Assembly: GCF_002646595.1 (NCBI RefSeq)
Contig: NZ_PDUD01000025.1
Location: 186,001-250,000 of the forward strand
Origin: Flavilitoribacter nigricans DSM 23189 = NBRC 102662
GTDB lineage: Bacteria; Bacteroidota; Bacteroidia; Chitinophagales; Saprospiraceae
Direction: 5' to 3'
DNA: 64,000 nt
The translations under genes were made by a program, and so were the position numbers. Below the pieces are notes generated by a model. It searched no databases. It was not told the origin of the DNA and saw only the letters and a list, made by a program, of their open reading frames with translations. This document shows positions 1 to 8,443 of this stretch, in pieces (positions within the stretch are counted from its first letter, which is position 1; each line of letters starts with the position of its first letter).

Positions 1-263
1 TATATCGCAGTAACCGGGCAATCTACTGCCAGTTGATCGACGACGTTGCCGGTCTGACCCTGGCTTCCGCTTCCACTATGGATAAGGATGTAGCCAACAC
101 CGGTACTAAAACGGAGCAGTCCAAAGCGGTTGGTAAGTTGCTGGCCGAGCGTGCGAAAGCCGCTGGTGTTGAAACGCTGGTATTTGACCGTGGAGGTTAT
201 CTCTACCACGGACGGGTTAAGGCCCTGGCGGACGGAGCTCGTGAAGGTGGGCTTAAATTTTAA
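1..263 (+). CDS. rplR: 50S ribosomal protein L18, 5' end missing
   Basis: This is the C-terminal part of L18, which binds 5S rRNA in the large subunit. The reading frame is open from base 3 (codons Y-R-S-N-R-A-I-Y) to the TAA at 261, so the start lies outside the window. The AIYCQLIDD stretch, the [12 protein letters not shown] helix and the end [18 protein letters not shown] are typical of L18. It is followed after 62 bases by rpsE, the standard order in the spc part of the ribosomal operon. Confidence 0.97.
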   Translation, partial: YRSNRAIYCQLIDDVAGLTLASASTMDKDVANTGTKTEQSKAVGKLLAERAKAAGVETLVFDRGGYLYHGRVKALADGAREGGLKF

Positions 264-325
264 CAAATTTTCGGGTAAAAGCTCCGATCGCATTCGGAGG
301 CACATACCCATCAATCTATAAGATA

Positions 326-844
326 ATGGCAAAAAGAACTTCCAACCGGGTTAAACCCACTGAAACGGAACTAAAAGAAAAGCTGGTTAACCTCAACCGG
401 GTAGCCAAAGTGACCAAGGGTGGTCGTACCTTCAGCTTCGCCGCTATTGTAGTAGTTGGTGACGGGAACGGTACCGTAGGCCACGGCCTGGGAAAAGCTC
501 GTGACGTTTCAGAAGCCATTTCCAAGGCGGTAGATGATGCCAAGAAGAACTTGATCAAAGTGCCGATCTACAAGGGAACTATCCCGCACGAACAAAAAGG
601 TAAATACGGCGCTGGTAAAGTGTTGATCAAACCGGCAGCAGACGGTACCGGTGTGATCGCCGGTGGTGCAATGCGTGCAGTTTTGGAGATTGCCGGTGTA
701 CACAACGTATTGGCTAAATCTCAGGGTTCGTCAAACCCTCACAACGTAGTGAAAGCGACTATCGATGCGCTGACTAAGTTGAGAAGCCCGATGCTGGTTG
801 CCAAGCAACGCGGTATCGATCTGGAAAAAGTATTTAACGGATAA
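326..844 (+). CDS. rpsE: 30S ribosomal protein S5
   Basis: S5 of the small subunit, near the decoding region and mRNA entry. At 172 residues it is close to the usual 166-175. The N-terminal double-stranded-RNA-binding fold spans roughly residues 15-80 ([18 protein letters not shown], then [18 protein letters not shown]). The C-terminal domain ([20 protein letters not shown]) follows. It lies between rplR and rpmD in one operon. Confidence 0.99.
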   Translation: MAKRTSNRVKPTETELKEKLVNLNRVAKVTKGGRTFSFAAIVVVGDGNGTVGHGLGKARDVSEAISKAVDDAKKNLIKVPIYKGTIPHEQKGKYGAGKVLIKPAADGTGVIAGGAMRAVLEIAGVHNVLAKSQGSSNPHNVVKATIDALTKLRSPMLVAKQRGIDLEKVFNG

Positions 845-893
845 TCTGTTCCCGCCACCAAGCAACGGGGGGAGCTTTTAAATCTAGGATGTT

Positions 894-1073
894 ATGGCTA
901 AGATTAAAATTACGCAGGTTAAGAGCGTAATCGGTCGTCCGAAGCGCCAAAAAAATACGGTAGAAGCTTTGGGGTTGAAAAGACTCCACAAGCCCGTTGT
1001 TCACGAAGCTACTCCTCAGATCCTGGGGATGGTGGAAAAGGTGAGCCACCTGGTTACCGTGGAAGAAGTATAA
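894..1073 (+). CDS. rpmD: 50S ribosomal protein L30
   Basis: Short 59-residue protein starting [20 protein letters not shown], the normal L30 N-terminus, with the family's G-L-x-R-L-H/K-K motif (GLKRLHKPV) at residues 27-35. It starts 49 bases after rpsE and ends with TAA at 1071. L30 is a small surface protein of the large subunit. The 114-base gap after it, before rplO, is unusually large for this operon and holds a hairpin. Confidence 0.97.
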   Translation: MAKIKITQVKSVIGRPKRQKNTVEALGLKRLHKPVVHEATPQILGMVEKVSHLVTVEEV

Positions 1074-1088
1074 ATTGATTAAATAGGT

Positions 1089-1173
1089 AGACGCTCGACG
1101 GTAGACGATCGACGGTTCTTTCTCCAGCCAATCTGGGAGGTCCGTTCACCGTCCACCGTATACCGTCCACCGG
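1089..1173. repeat. Intergenic hairpin made of 14-base tandem units
   Basis: The left arm (1089-1116) is two tandem 14-mers, AGACGCTCGACGGT and AGACGATCGACGGT. The right arm (1148-1173) carries about two units of the opposite strand (ACCGTCCACCGTAT, ACCGTCCACCGG). The arms pair imperfectly, about 19 of 24 positions. It sits between rpmD and rplO with no U-run typical of an intrinsic terminator. Its role is unknown. Confidence 0.75.
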
Positions 1174-1187
1174 AAAATATTTTTAAA

Positions 1188-1634
1188 ATGGAACTGCATA
1201 ATTTAAAACCGGCCGCGGGTTCTACTAAAAAAAGAAAGCGTATCGCCAGAGGACAAGGGTCCGGACACGGCGGAACTGCAACGCGCGGACATAAAGGTGA
1301 TAAATCTCGCTCAGGTCACAAAAATAAACGTAACTTTGAGGGTGGTCAGATGCCGCTTCAAATGCGTTTGCCGAAAATCGGCTTCAAGAGCCCGAACCGG
1401 GTGGAGTACGTTCCCATCAACCTGGACCGCTTGGCCGCTATCGCCGAGAAGTTCAATCTGGATGCGATCACTCCGGAAACCCTGGCTGAAAATGGAATCA
1501 TCAAAAAGCGGGATCTCGTAAAGATCCTGGGAACTGGTGAACTGAAAGCAAAACTGACCGTAAGTGCACACGCTTGTTCAGCTGCTGCAAAAGAAGCTAT
1601 CGAGCAGGCTGGCGGATCTGTTAATCTCGTATAA
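1188..1634 (+). CDS. rplO: 50S ribosomal protein L15
   Basis: L15, an early assembly protein of the large subunit. It has 148 residues, close to the usual 144-150. The N-terminus MELHNLKPAAGSTKKRKRIARGQGSGHGGTA is the glycine- and arginine-rich tail that enters the rRNA core. GGQMPLQMRLPKIGFKS at about residues 52-68 is the signature. Only 8 bases separate it from secY, so the two are translationally close. Confidence 0.99.
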   Translation: MELHNLKPAAGSTKKRKRIARGQGSGHGGTATRGHKGDKSRSGHKNKRNFEGGQMPLQMRLPKIGFKSPNRVEYVPINLDRLAAIAEKFNLDAITPETLAENGIIKKRDLVKILGTGELKAKLTVSAHACSAAAKEAIEQAGGSVNLV

Positions 1635-1642
1635 TTGTACCC

Positions 1643-3016
1643 ATGAAAAGGTTTATTGACACGCTCAAGAACATTTGGAAAATCAAGGAGTTGCGTAACC
1701 GCATCCTCTTTACCCTTGGTATGCTGCTGGTATTTCGCTTTGGCTCCTTCGTGGTGCTCCCGGGCGTAGACCCAGTTGCGCTGCAGGCGGCCATCGCCAA
1801 CAATGATAATCCCAACGATCTGCTGGGATTGATCAACGTCTTCACCGGTGGTGCTTTCAACAATGCCTCCATTATGGCCTTGGGCATCATGCCCTATATC
1901 ACCGCCTCCATTATCATTCAGCTGCTGGGCTTTGCAGTTCCGTATTTCCAACGCCTGCAGCAGAAAGAAGGAGAGTCCGGACGGAAAAAGATCAACCAGA
2001 TCACCCGTCTGCTCACCGTTGCCATTACCCTGGTACAGGGCGGTGGATACCTGTCCTACGTAAAAGGACTGGGTGCGGTTGACCCTTCCGTTCCCGGAGG
2101 TATTTTCTGGATCTCGAACATTATCATCCTCTCTACCGGTACGGTATTTGCCATGTGGTTGGGTGAGCGCATCACCGATCGCGGTATCGGCAACGGTGTA
2201 TCGCTGCTGATCACGGTAGGTATCATCGCTTCTCTGCCGGCTGCGCTGGTCTTCGAACTGACCTCTCGCATGGCCGCTGGTGGCGCTCTGGTATTCGTAC
2301 TGGAAATGGCGATCCTGTATGCGATCATTATGGCTACAGTGCTGATCGTTACCGGGGTCCGGCGGATCCCCATCCAATTCGCCAAACGGATGGTAGGTAG
2401 AGGTAACTCCGCAATGCCGGCTGCCGGCGCCCGTGACTACATTCCTCTGAAAGTGAATGCAGCGGGGGTAATGCCGATCATCTTTGCTCAGGCACTGATG
2501 TTCATTCCCGGGGTTATCGCCCAGTTCGGAGCAGATCCGGCTACCGCTGGAAGCAGCGGAGTATTGCGGGCACTGAACGACTTTACTTCACCCTTATACA
2601 ACATCATTTACTTCTTCATCGTGGTGGTCTTCACCTATGTGTACACCGCTTTGATGGTAAATCCTCAGCAATACGCAGAATACCTGAAGCGTCAGAATGC
2701 ATTCATCCCGGGTATCAAACCGGGTAAGGCAACTGCCGACTTCATCGATGCGATCACTACCCGGATCACCCTGCCCGGATCTATCTTCCTGGGTATCATT
2801 GCGATCCTGCCCGCTTTTGCCGGCGGTTTCGGTGTGAACATCGCTTTCGCAGCCTTCTTTGGCGGTACTTCTCTGCTGATCCTTGTGGGTGTGGTACTCG
2901 ATACACTGCAACAAATTGAAAGCCACCTGCTGATGCGTCGCTACGACGGTCTGGTTAAATCCGGTCGTCTGCAAGGCCGCCAGAGTAGAATGCAGGGGAT
3001 TGGCGCCAATATGTAA
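1643..3016 (+). CDS. secY: Protein translocase channel subunit SecY
   Basis: Central pore subunit of the Sec translocon in the inner membrane. The 457 residues contain ten predicted membrane segments. Recognisable parts are the N-terminal FIDTLKNIWKIKELRNRILFTLGMLLVFRFGSFV, the GITPYITASI-like segment (GIMPYITASIIIQLL, about residues 92-106), GERITDRGIGNGVSLLI (about 173-189), and the cytosolic loop IPIQFAKRMVGRG. It lies in the ribosomal operon after rplO, as in most bacteria. adk, which often follows secY, is absent; map comes next. Confidence 0.99.
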   Translation: MKRFIDTLKNIWKIKELRNRILFTLGMLLVFRFGSFVVLPGVDPVALQAAIANNDNPNDLLGLINVFTGGAFNNASIMALGIMPYITASIIIQLLGFAVPYFQRLQQKEGESGRKKINQITRLLTVAITLVQGGGYLSYVKGLGAVDPSVPGGIFWISNIIILSTGTVFAMWLGERITDRGIGNGVSLLITVGIIASLPAALVFELTSRMAAGGALVFVLEMAILYAIIMATVLIVTGVRRIPIQFAKRMVGRGNSAMPAAGARDYIPLKVNAAGVMPIIFAQALMFIPGVIAQFGADPATAGSSGVLRALNDFTSPLYNIIYFFIVVVFTYVYTALMVNPQQYAEYLKRQNAFIPGIKPGKATADFIDAITTRITLPGSIFLGIIAILPAFAGGFGVNIAFAAFFGGTSLLILVGVVLDTLQQIESHLLMRRYDGLVKSGRLQGRQSRMQGIGANM

Positions 3017-3115
3017 CTACTTGCGGTTTCCGTTGTCGGAAGATCCGCAGCCGGTGGAACTTACAGGTTCCACACGATGCGATCCTGCTGACAGCTGACA
3101 CCACCAACTATCAGT

Positions 3116-3154
3116 ACGGGATAGTTCAACGAATTTTCGGAGGAGCTATCCCGT
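3116..3154. other. Hairpin in the secY-map gap
   Basis: ACGGGATAG (3116-3124) and CTATCCCGT (3146-3154) form a perfect 9-base stem with a 21-base loop in the 202-base secY-map spacer. A smaller stem, GTGGAAC/GTTCCAC, lies earlier in the same gap. Neither is followed by a strong T-run, so this could be a weak terminator or a processing or stability element. No coding sequence is seen in 3017-3218. Confidence 0.45.
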
Positions 3155-3218
3155 TCTGATTTGTATAAATTACGGATCGGGGAAAATATTTTCCTGTTCC
3201 TCATCTCTCATACTAATT

Positions 3219-4052
3219 ATGGCAGGAGTAGTCTATTATAAAACACAGGAAGAGATTGAATTGATCCGCGAAAGCTGTTTGCTGGTGTGTAAGGCACTGG
3301 CGCAGGTAGGAAGTATGATCCGTCCGGGAATGACCGGCGATCAGATCGACCGGGTAGCGGAAGAGTTGATCCGTGATCATGGAGCGGTTCCTGCGTTTAA
3401 AGGCTACAACGGCTTTCCGGCCACTTTGTGTGTGTCGGTAAATGAGCAGGTGGTCCACGGTATCCCGACCAAGGATATGGTCTTCCAGGACGGAGATATT
3501 GTATCGGTGGATTGTGGGGTGTTTATGAACAACTTCCACGGTGACTCCGCTTACACCTTCCCACTGGGCGATGTATCCGAAGAGGTGATGGAACTGTGCC
3601 GGGTAACGAATACTTCCCTCTATAAGGCCATTAATCAGGCTACGGTGGGAAATCGCCTGGGCGATATCAGTTTTGCGGTCCAGCAATATGTGGAAAGAGA
3701 GCACAATTACGGTGTAGTGCGCGAACTGGTCGGGCACGGCATCGGACGCAATTTGCACGAGGCTCCGGAAGTGCCGAATTACGGCAAGCGTGGAAAAGGC
3801 ATCAAATTGCAGGAAGGACTGGTGATCGCCATCGAACCGATGGTGAACCTGGGCCGCAAGGAAGTTCGCACGGCCAAAGACGGCTGGACGGTACTGTCCC
3901 GCGATCGCAAACCTTCGGCTCACTACGAGCATACCGTGGCGATCCAAAAGGGAGAAAGCGCTGATATTCTGTCGGATCACAGCCTGATCGAGGCGGAAAT
4001 CGCCAAGAACGACGAAGTGAGAGCGGTGAGTTTGAAAGAAATTGCGGCCTAA
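3219..4052 (+). CDS. map: Type I methionine aminopeptidase
   Basis: Removes the initiator methionine from nascent proteins; a di-metal enzyme of the cytosol. All five metal ligands can be placed: D98 (SVDCG), D109 (FHGDSAYTF), H173 (GHGIGRNLHE), E206 (AIEPMV) and E237 (HYEHTVAI). At 277 residues it is slightly longer than the usual 250-264, with a charged C-terminal extension. The position between secY and infA is standard in Bacteroidota. Confidence 0.98.
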   Translation: MAGVVYYKTQEEIELIRESCLLVCKALAQVGSMIRPGMTGDQIDRVAEELIRDHGAVPAFKGYNGFPATLCVSVNEQVVHGIPTKDMVFQDGDIVSVDCGVFMNNFHGDSAYTFPLGDVSEEVMELCRVTNTSLYKAINQATVGNRLGDISFAVQQYVEREHNYGVVRELVGHGIGRNLHEAPEVPNYGKRGKGIKLQEGLVIAIEPMVNLGRKEVRTAKDGWTVLSRDRKPSAHYEHTVAIQKGESADILSDHSLIEAEIAKNDEVRAVSLKEIAA

Positions 4053-4130
4053 GCCGGGTATCGATCCGGAATTGTGCCAGAAATTACGATCAAATTTAGC
4101 TCGGAGTGTGGTTAAGTCATTTATTTTCAC

Positions 4131-4138
4131 TATCTTTG
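4131..4138 (+). promoter_or_regulatory. Candidate -7 promoter box before infA
   Basis: TATCTTTG is an exact match to the Bacteroidota -7 consensus TAnnTTTG, 18 bases before the infA start at 4157. No clear -33 TTG was found at the usual distance. It suggests that infA and the downstream genes can be transcribed apart from the upstream ribosomal genes. CGGAGTG (about 4102-4108) and CACTCCG (4139-4145) flank the box as an inverted pair. Confidence 0.6.
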
Positions 4139-4156
4139 CACTCCGAAAATCGCGAT

Positions 4157-4375
4157 ATGTCAAAAAAGAACTTAATCAAGCAAGACGGTATCATTGAGGA
4201 AGCCCTTTCGAACGCTATGTTTAGAGTGCGGCTAGAAAATGACCACCAGATCGTAGCTACTATTTCCGGAAAGATGCGTATGAACTACATCCGTATTCTA
4301 CCCGGCGATAAAGTAGCCGTGGAGATGTCTCCTTACGATCTTACCCGTGGTCGGATAACGTACCGGTACAAATAG
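4157..4375 (+). CDS. infA: Translation initiation factor IF-1
   Basis: IF-1 binds the A site of the 30S subunit during initiation. The 72-residue length and the S1-like OB fold ([20 protein letters not shown], then [18 protein letters not shown]) are diagnostic. The frame stays open upstream to 4106, but the family N-terminus and the promoter box at 4131-4138 place the start at [11 protein letters not shown] (4157). It is followed after 69 bases by rpmJ. Confidence 0.98.
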   Translation: MSKKNLIKQDGIIEEALSNAMFRVRLENDHQIVATISGKMRMNYIRILPGDKVAVEMSPYDLTRGRITYRYK

Positions 4376-4444
4376 AAAAAGCCCGACCGGCTTTTGATTG
4401 CACTGGTCTTTGAATATCGACTTAACGCAGAAAATAAAGGAAAC

Positions 4445-4561
4445 ATGAAAGTTAAAGCATCAATCAAGAAACGTTCTGCTGACTGCAAGATCGTCAGAAG
4501 AAAAGGAAAGCTTTACGTCATTAACAAGAAGAACCCGAAGTTTAAACAACGTCAGGGATAA
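4445..4561 (+). CDS. rpmJ: 50S ribosomal protein L36, zinc-free form
   Basis: A 38-residue protein, [20 protein letters not shown]... ending NPKFKQRQG, the L36 pattern. Classical L36 binds zinc through C-x2-C...C...H. Here only the cysteine in ADCK remains and the later ligands are replaced by Asn and Lys, so zinc binding is not expected. It lies between infA and rpsM, the usual place. Confidence 0.97.
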   Translation: MKVKASIKKRSADCKIVRRKGKLYVINKKNPKFKQRQG

Positions 4562-4629
4562 TCCGTTAACGACCTCTACGGTATTGTCGTACGTCGTAAC
4601 GTTTCTGTCACGCAAATTTTAATTAAGCA

Positions 4630-5007
4630 ATGGCTCGTATTGCAGGTGTTGATTTACCTAGAAACAAGCGCGGAGTGATTAGCCTTACCTACATCTTTGG
4701 TATCGGCAGCTCTTCAGCACAAGAGATCCTGGCTAAAGCCGGAATCGATGAGAACCTCAAAGTAGAGGAGTGGACGGATGAGAATGTTCGGGAGATCTCC
4801 CGCATTATCACCGATGAGTTTACCGTAGAAGGTGAACTGCGTTCTGAGGTTCAGCTGAATATCAAGCGTCTTATGGATATCGGATGTTACAGAGGTCTGC
4901 GTCACCGTAGAGGTCTTCCTCTTCGCGGTCAGCGTACTCAGACCAATGCCCGTACCCGTAAAGGTAAGCGTAAGACGGTAGCGAACAAGAAGAAAGCTAC
5001 GAAGTAA
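4630..5007 (+). CDS. rpsM: 30S ribosomal protein S13
   Basis: S13 in the small-subunit head, contacting tRNA and the inter-subunit bridge. It has 125 residues. [26 protein letters not shown] is the typical N-terminus with the helix-two-turns-helix. The C-terminal basic tail, [25 protein letters not shown], is the signature and reaches the P site. Spacing to rpsK is 47 bases. Confidence 0.99.
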   Translation: MARIAGVDLPRNKRGVISLTYIFGIGSSSAQEILAKAGIDENLKVEEWTDENVREISRIITDEFTVEGELRSEVQLNIKRLMDIGCYRGLRHRRGLPLRGQRTQTNARTRKGKRKTVANKKKATK

Positions 5008-5054
5008 TCCGCGGTTAACCGTGCTTGTCAAATTTTTAAACTACTGATTAGGCA

Positions 5055-5450
5055 ATGGCAAAAGGTAGAAGTACTCAAAAAGTTAAAAAGAGAAAGGTAA
5101 AAGTCGATTCCGAAGGGATGGTATACATCCAGGCGACTTTCAATAACGTGATCATCACGCTTACCAACAAGCAGGGCCAGGTAATTTCCTGGGCTTCCGC
5201 TGGTAAAGCTGGGTTCCGTGGATCTAAGAAAAACACACCTTACGCAGCGCAGGTTGCAGCGAACGATGCAGCACGCACCGCTTACGACGCCGGTATGCGT
5301 ACGGCAGAGGTTTATGTGAAAGGTCCTGGTTCCGGACGTGAGGCTGCTATCCGGGCTATTGATAGCACCGGCATCAAAGTAACCCGTATTAAGGACGTTA
5401 CTCCAATCCCTCACAATGGTTGCCGTCCTCCTAAAAGAAGAAGAGTCTAA
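5055..5450 (+). CDS. rpsK: 30S ribosomal protein S11
   Basis: S11 on the small-subunit platform near the E site. It has 131 residues: a basic N-terminal extension ([17 protein letters not shown]), then [20 protein letters not shown] and the family signature [15 protein letters not shown] (about residues 91-105). The C-terminus [15 protein letters not shown] is near-invariant in bacteria. It is in line with rpsM and rpsD. Confidence 0.99.
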   Translation: MAKGRSTQKVKKRKVKVDSEGMVYIQATFNNVIITLTNKQGQVISWASAGKAGFRGSKKNTPYAAQVAANDAARTAYDAGMRTAEVYVKGPGSGREAAIRAIDSTGIKVTRIKDVTPIPHNGCRPPKRRRV

Positions 5451-5491
5451 ACGGGCTCCTTTTACCAAATTCAGAAAATTTTTTATTCAAA

Positions 5492-6103
5492 ATGGCGAGA
5501 TATACCGGTCCTAAGACTAAGAAGGCCAGAGCATTCGGTGAGCAGATTTTTGGATTCAGCCGCGCCTTCGAAAAGAAGAAATATCCTCCGGGGCAACACG
5601 GTAACTCCAGAAGGAGAAAACAACGTTCCGACTATGCCCTACAGTTAATGGAAAAACAAAAGGCTAAATATACTTACGGCCTTTTGGAACGCCAGTTCCG
5701 TAACCTGTTTGAGAAAGCGAACCGCAAAGAAGGGGTTACCGGTACGGTACTGCTGCAGTTGTTGGAAGCGCGTTTGGACAATACGGTATTCCGTATGGGT
5801 ATCGCTCCTACGCGTCGTGCCGCTCGTCAGTTGGTTGCCCACCGTCACATCACAGTGAACGGCATCGTAACGAATATCCCATCCTACGAACTGCGCGCCG
5901 GCGATATCGTTGGTGTACGTGGTAAATCTCAGGGAATGGCCGTTATTCGCGAAAATGTGAGCGCCAAATCCGACGTACGCAAATTCCCCTGGATTGAATT
6001 CAGTCCGGACAAGATGCAGGGTGCATTCATCTCCTATCCCGAACGGGAACAAATACCGGAGAAGATCAACGAACAGTTGATCGTCGAACTGTACTCTAAA
6101 TAA
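5492..6103 (+). CDS. rpsD: 30S ribosomal protein S4, cysteine-free form
   Basis: S4 nucleates assembly of the 30S body and in many bacteria represses its own operon. It has 203 residues. The N-terminal region ([21 protein letters not shown]) lacks the four zinc-binding cysteines of the C+ form. The S4 RNA-binding domain lies at about residues 94-157 ([34 protein letters not shown]). It is followed by a structured 120-base gap before rpoA. Confidence 0.99.
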   Translation: MARYTGPKTKKARAFGEQIFGFSRAFEKKKYPPGQHGNSRRRKQRSDYALQLMEKQKAKYTYGLLERQFRNLFEKANRKEGVTGTVLLQLLEARLDNTVFRMGIAPTRRAARQLVAHRHITVNGIVTNIPSYELRAGDIVGVRGKSQGMAVIRENVSAKSDVRKFPWIEFSPDKMQGAFISYPEREQIPEKINEQLIVELYSK

Positions 6104-6124
6104 TTTATCGGTCCTTGATCCTAG

Positions 6125-6201
6125 GTCCATAGTCGATAGTGTTTCACCCGCAGGGGGCCTGAACTATCGGCTATGGACTTTCGAGCATCGGCTCTTTTTT
6201 T
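6125..6201 (+). promoter_or_regulatory. Hairpin plus T-run before rpoA, attenuator-like
   Basis: GTCCATAGTCGATAGT (6125-6140) pairs with ACTATCGGCTATGGAC (6163-6178) at 15 of 16 positions. It is followed by a short GAGC-ATCG-GCTC stem and seven T (6195-6201). The layout resembles an intrinsic terminator placed inside the operon, 23 bases before the rpoA start. It could lower rpoA transcription relative to S4, or be an RNA processing or S4-response site. Function is inferred only. Confidence 0.55.
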
Positions 6202-6223
6202 ATGTAAAAGATCATCTCACCAT

Positions 6224-7222
6224 ATGAGCATACTGAACTTCCAGAAGCCGGACAAAATTGTAATGCAGAAAGCTAACGATTTTGAAGGGCTTTTCGAATT
6301 TAAACCGCTGGAGCCTGGTTTCGGTCAGACCATCGGTAACTCTCTACGTAGAGTGTTACTCTCTTCTCTGGAGGGTTTCGCTATTTCCGCTGTCCGCATC
6401 GCCGGTGTAGACCACGAATTCTCAACGATCCGTGGCGTGGTGCAGGATGTAGTGGACATCATACTTAACCTCAAGCAAGTACGTCTGAAGCAACTGATCA
6501 CCGACGAGGAGATCGCCAATGAAAAGGTATACCTCACGATCAGTGGTAAAGAAGAATTCAAGGCCGGAGATATCGAAGAGCACACCAATGTGTTCAAGAT
6601 CATGAATCCGGATCTGCTTATCTGTAATATGGAACCTTTCGTGAACCTGGAAATGGAATTGACCATTACCAAAGGCCGCGGTTACGTTCCTGCCGATGAG
6701 AACCTGCCCAAGGATGCACCGATCGGTGTAATTCCGGTGGATGCGATCTACACGCCCATCAAAAACGTTTCCTACCGCATCGAGAACACTCGTGTAGGAC
6801 AACGTACCGACTACGAGAAACTTTCTATCGAAGTGAAAACGGATGGAACGATCCACCCGGAAGACGCGATCAAGGAAGCTTCCCGCATCCTGATCCAGCA
6901 CCTGATGCTGATCACCGACGAAAACATTACCTTCGACGACGCTTCCAGCCGCGAAGATAATATCGTTGATGAGCACATCCTGCACATGCGCAAACTGTTG
7001 AAGACTTCTCTGGAAGATCTCGATCTTTCCGTACGGGCTTACAACTGTTTGAAAGCAGCCAAGATCAATACCCTGGCGGAGCTGGTAAGATACGACACGC
7101 ACGAGCTGCTCAAATTCCGGAATTTCGGTAAGAAATCTCTGGTTGAGATCGAAGAGCTGCTGCAAGATAAAGGTCTTACTTTCGGAATGGACTTGTCCAA
7201 GTACAAACTGGAAGAAGACTAG
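6224..7222 (+). CDS. rpoA: RNA polymerase alpha subunit
   Basis: Alpha subunit: its N-terminal domain dimerises and assembles the polymerase, and its C-terminal domain contacts activators and upstream DNA. The start at ATG 6224 ([11 protein letters not shown]) gives 332 residues, near the family norm of 329-331; the longer open frame from 6173 covers the hairpin region and is not used. N-terminal domain to about residue 230 ([20 protein letters not shown] is the signature). C-terminal domain about 250-325 ([22 protein letters not shown]). Confidence 0.98.
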   Translation: MSILNFQKPDKIVMQKANDFEGLFEFKPLEPGFGQTIGNSLRRVLLSSLEGFAISAVRIAGVDHEFSTIRGVVQDVVDIILNLKQVRLKQLITDEEIANEKVYLTISGKEEFKAGDIEEHTNVFKIMNPDLLICNMEPFVNLEMELTITKGRGYVPADENLPKDAPIGVIPVDAIYTPIKNVSYRIENTRVGQRTDYEKLSIEVKTDGTIHPEDAIKEASRILIQHLMLITDENITFDDASSREDNIVDEHILHMRKLLKTSLEDLDLSVRAYNCLKAAKINTLAELVRYDTHELLKFRNFGKKSLVEIEELLQDKGLTFGMDLSKYKLEED

Positions 7223-7225
7223 TGT

Positions 7226-7309
7226 TGATGATTCAACGATCTGATGATTCGGTTATGGCGATCATGTTTCGCGTTATCGAATCATCAGACCATCGAATCA
7301 TCACATCAT
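7226..7309. repeat. Intergenic hairpin made of 16-base tandem units
   Basis: The left arm holds TGATGATTCAACGATC (7226-7241) then TGATGATTCGGT (7242-7253). The right arm holds ATCGAATCATCAGACC (7276-7291) then ATCGAATCATCA (7292-7303), the reverse complement of the left units. It lies between rpoA and rplQ. The same build principle with other sequences is seen at 1089-1173 and 39917-40024. Confidence 0.75.
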
Positions 7310-7449
7310 TAACGTAGGTAGCCGGATTTGTCACCGGTTTATTTTTATCAAAAAAGCGACCATAACCGAATAAGTGGCGTAGAACATGCCTGCTGTTCGT
7401 CCCGGAAACGGGAGCTCTTATTTAGTGGGTTTAGCGTAAATAATTTACC
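7310..7449 (+). other. Structured leader of rplQ
   Basis: Non-coding stretch before L17. CCATAACCGAAT (7360-7371) is the exact reverse complement of ATTCGGTTATGG (7247-7258) in the preceding hairpin, so alternative pairing is possible. TCCCG-GAAA-CGGGA (7400-7413) is a perfect stem with a GNRA tetraloop 37 bases before the start codon. No promoter box was found. Confidence 0.45.
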
Positions 7450-7959
7450 ATGAGACACGGTAAAAAATACAACCACCTGAGCCGTACTTCGGCTCACCGT
7501 AAAGCGCTGATGCGCAACCTTTCTATTGCACTGATCACGCACAAGCGGATCAATACCACGCTGGCTAAAGCGAAAGCACTTCGTCAATACATCGAGCCGC
7601 TGGTAACCAAATCCAAAAGCAATACCACGCATTCCCGCCGGGTAGTTTTCAGCTACCTGCAGAACAAGGATGCCATAAAAGAACTTTTCGGAACGATCGC
7701 TACCAAAGTTGGTGAGCGCCCGGGTGGTTACGTACGCATCGTACGCACTGGTTTCCGTAAAGGTGACGCCGCAGAAACGGCTATGATCGAATTCGTTGAC
7801 TTCAACGAAGTGTACACCGGAGGTAAAACTGAATCTACCGGAGGTGGAGGACGTCGCCGTCGTCGTACCCGTCGCGGAGGAAGCGGAAGCAGCACACCGG
7901 CAACTGCCGCTGCAACTACTGCCGCAGCAACCACCGCTGCTGAAGGAGAAGAAGAATAG
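7450..7959 (+). CDS. rplQ: 50S ribosomal protein L17 with low-complexity tail
   Basis: L17 near the exit tunnel. The core, residues 1-120 ([29 protein letters not shown]...), is typical. After about residue 125 a tail follows: Gly/Arg-rich ([14 protein letters not shown]), then Ala/Thr repeats and an acidic end (EGEEE), bringing the length to 169 against about 120-130 in many bacteria. It is the last gene of the operon, with a strong terminator 31 bases downstream. Confidence 0.97.
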   Translation: MRHGKKYNHLSRTSAHRKALMRNLSIALITHKRINTTLAKAKALRQYIEPLVTKSKSNTTHSRRVVFSYLQNKDAIKELFGTIATKVGERPGGYVRIVRTGFRKGDAAETAMIEFVDFNEVYTGGKTESTGGGGRRRRRTRRGGSGSSTPATAAATTAAATTAAEGEEE

Positions 7960-7990
7960 ACTCAGCCCTGCGCTGAAAATATATTTGCTG

Positions 7991-8027
7991 AAAACCGGGC
8001 ATTACTTTCGAGTGATGCCCGGTTTTT
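7991..8027. terminator. Terminator of the ribosomal operon
   Basis: The stem AAAACCGGGCATTACT / AGTGATGCCCGGTTTT (one mismatch) closes on a TTCG tetraloop and has A- and T-runs on its two sides. It can therefore act in both directions: after rplQ on the plus strand and after the small minus-strand gene that ends at 8031. Confidence 0.9.
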
Positions 8028-8030
8028 CAT

Positions 8031-8174
8031 TTAGGCAAGCGGCTGATCATTTTCTTCCGGTTCAGAACCGGCCGGGGTGCCGGCGATCTTATACAGCAAA
8101 TACCCGATGCCGGCCAGCAGGTGAACGATAACGATAATGGCAACGATATACAAAAGTGTATTACTGGATCCCAT
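8031..8174 (-). CDS. Small single-span membrane protein, unknown function
   Basis: Predicted 47-residue protein beginning MGSSNTLLYIVAIIVIVHLL. One hydrophobic segment (about residues 7-29, ending GIGYLLYKIAG) is followed by a short acidic tail (GSEPEENDQPLA). The frame is open further upstream to 8237, but that part looks non-coding. The gene converges on the ribosomal terminator. I do not recognise the family. Support is only the clear membrane segment with a polar tail. Confidence 0.5.
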   Translation of the reverse strand: MGSSNTLLYIVAIIVIVHLLAGIGYLLYKIAGTPAGSEPEENDQPLA

Positions 8175-8349
8175 AGCTATGCTTTTTATTGAAATGTTCT
8201 GATGACGATGATTGCTCCGATGTAACTCAATTCCCACCTTAAAGAAAGCGGTTTTGTTCGGCCCGGTCAGTGATACGGATCACACTGATAGCGCAGTGTG
8301 GATTGACTGGCAAGTGGGAATAGGGTGGAGTAGTGGATCATAGGGTACT

Positions 8350-8388
8350 ACAAAGTTCCAACGGGATCCATGCCCGTTGGAACTTTGT
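8350..8388. terminator. Strong hairpin after the beta-helix gene
   Basis: A perfect 16-base stem, ACAAAGTTCCAACGGG (8350-8365) with CCCGTTGGAACTTTGT (8373-8388), and a 7-base loop. It lies 56 bases beyond the stop of the minus-strand operon ending at 8444, so it probably ends that transcript, although a T-run is missing. Smaller stems (GTGAT/ATCAC, CACACTG/CAGTGTG) lie at about 8270-8300. 8175-8443 holds no other gene. Confidence 0.6.
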
Positions 8389-8443
8389 ACTAATTATCCA
8401 GAAAACTTTTAAGATTGAGTTGGAAGAAGAACCGCTAATGGTG

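Noticed and set aside
1358-2377. A 339-codon open frame on the minus strand opposite rplO and secY
   Set aside because: It lies antisense to two certain genes, is rich in Gln/Asp/His from codon shadowing and has no domain pattern.
3213-4163. A 316-codon minus-strand frame opposite map
   Set aside because: Covers map completely; map has all catalytic residues, so this is a shadow.
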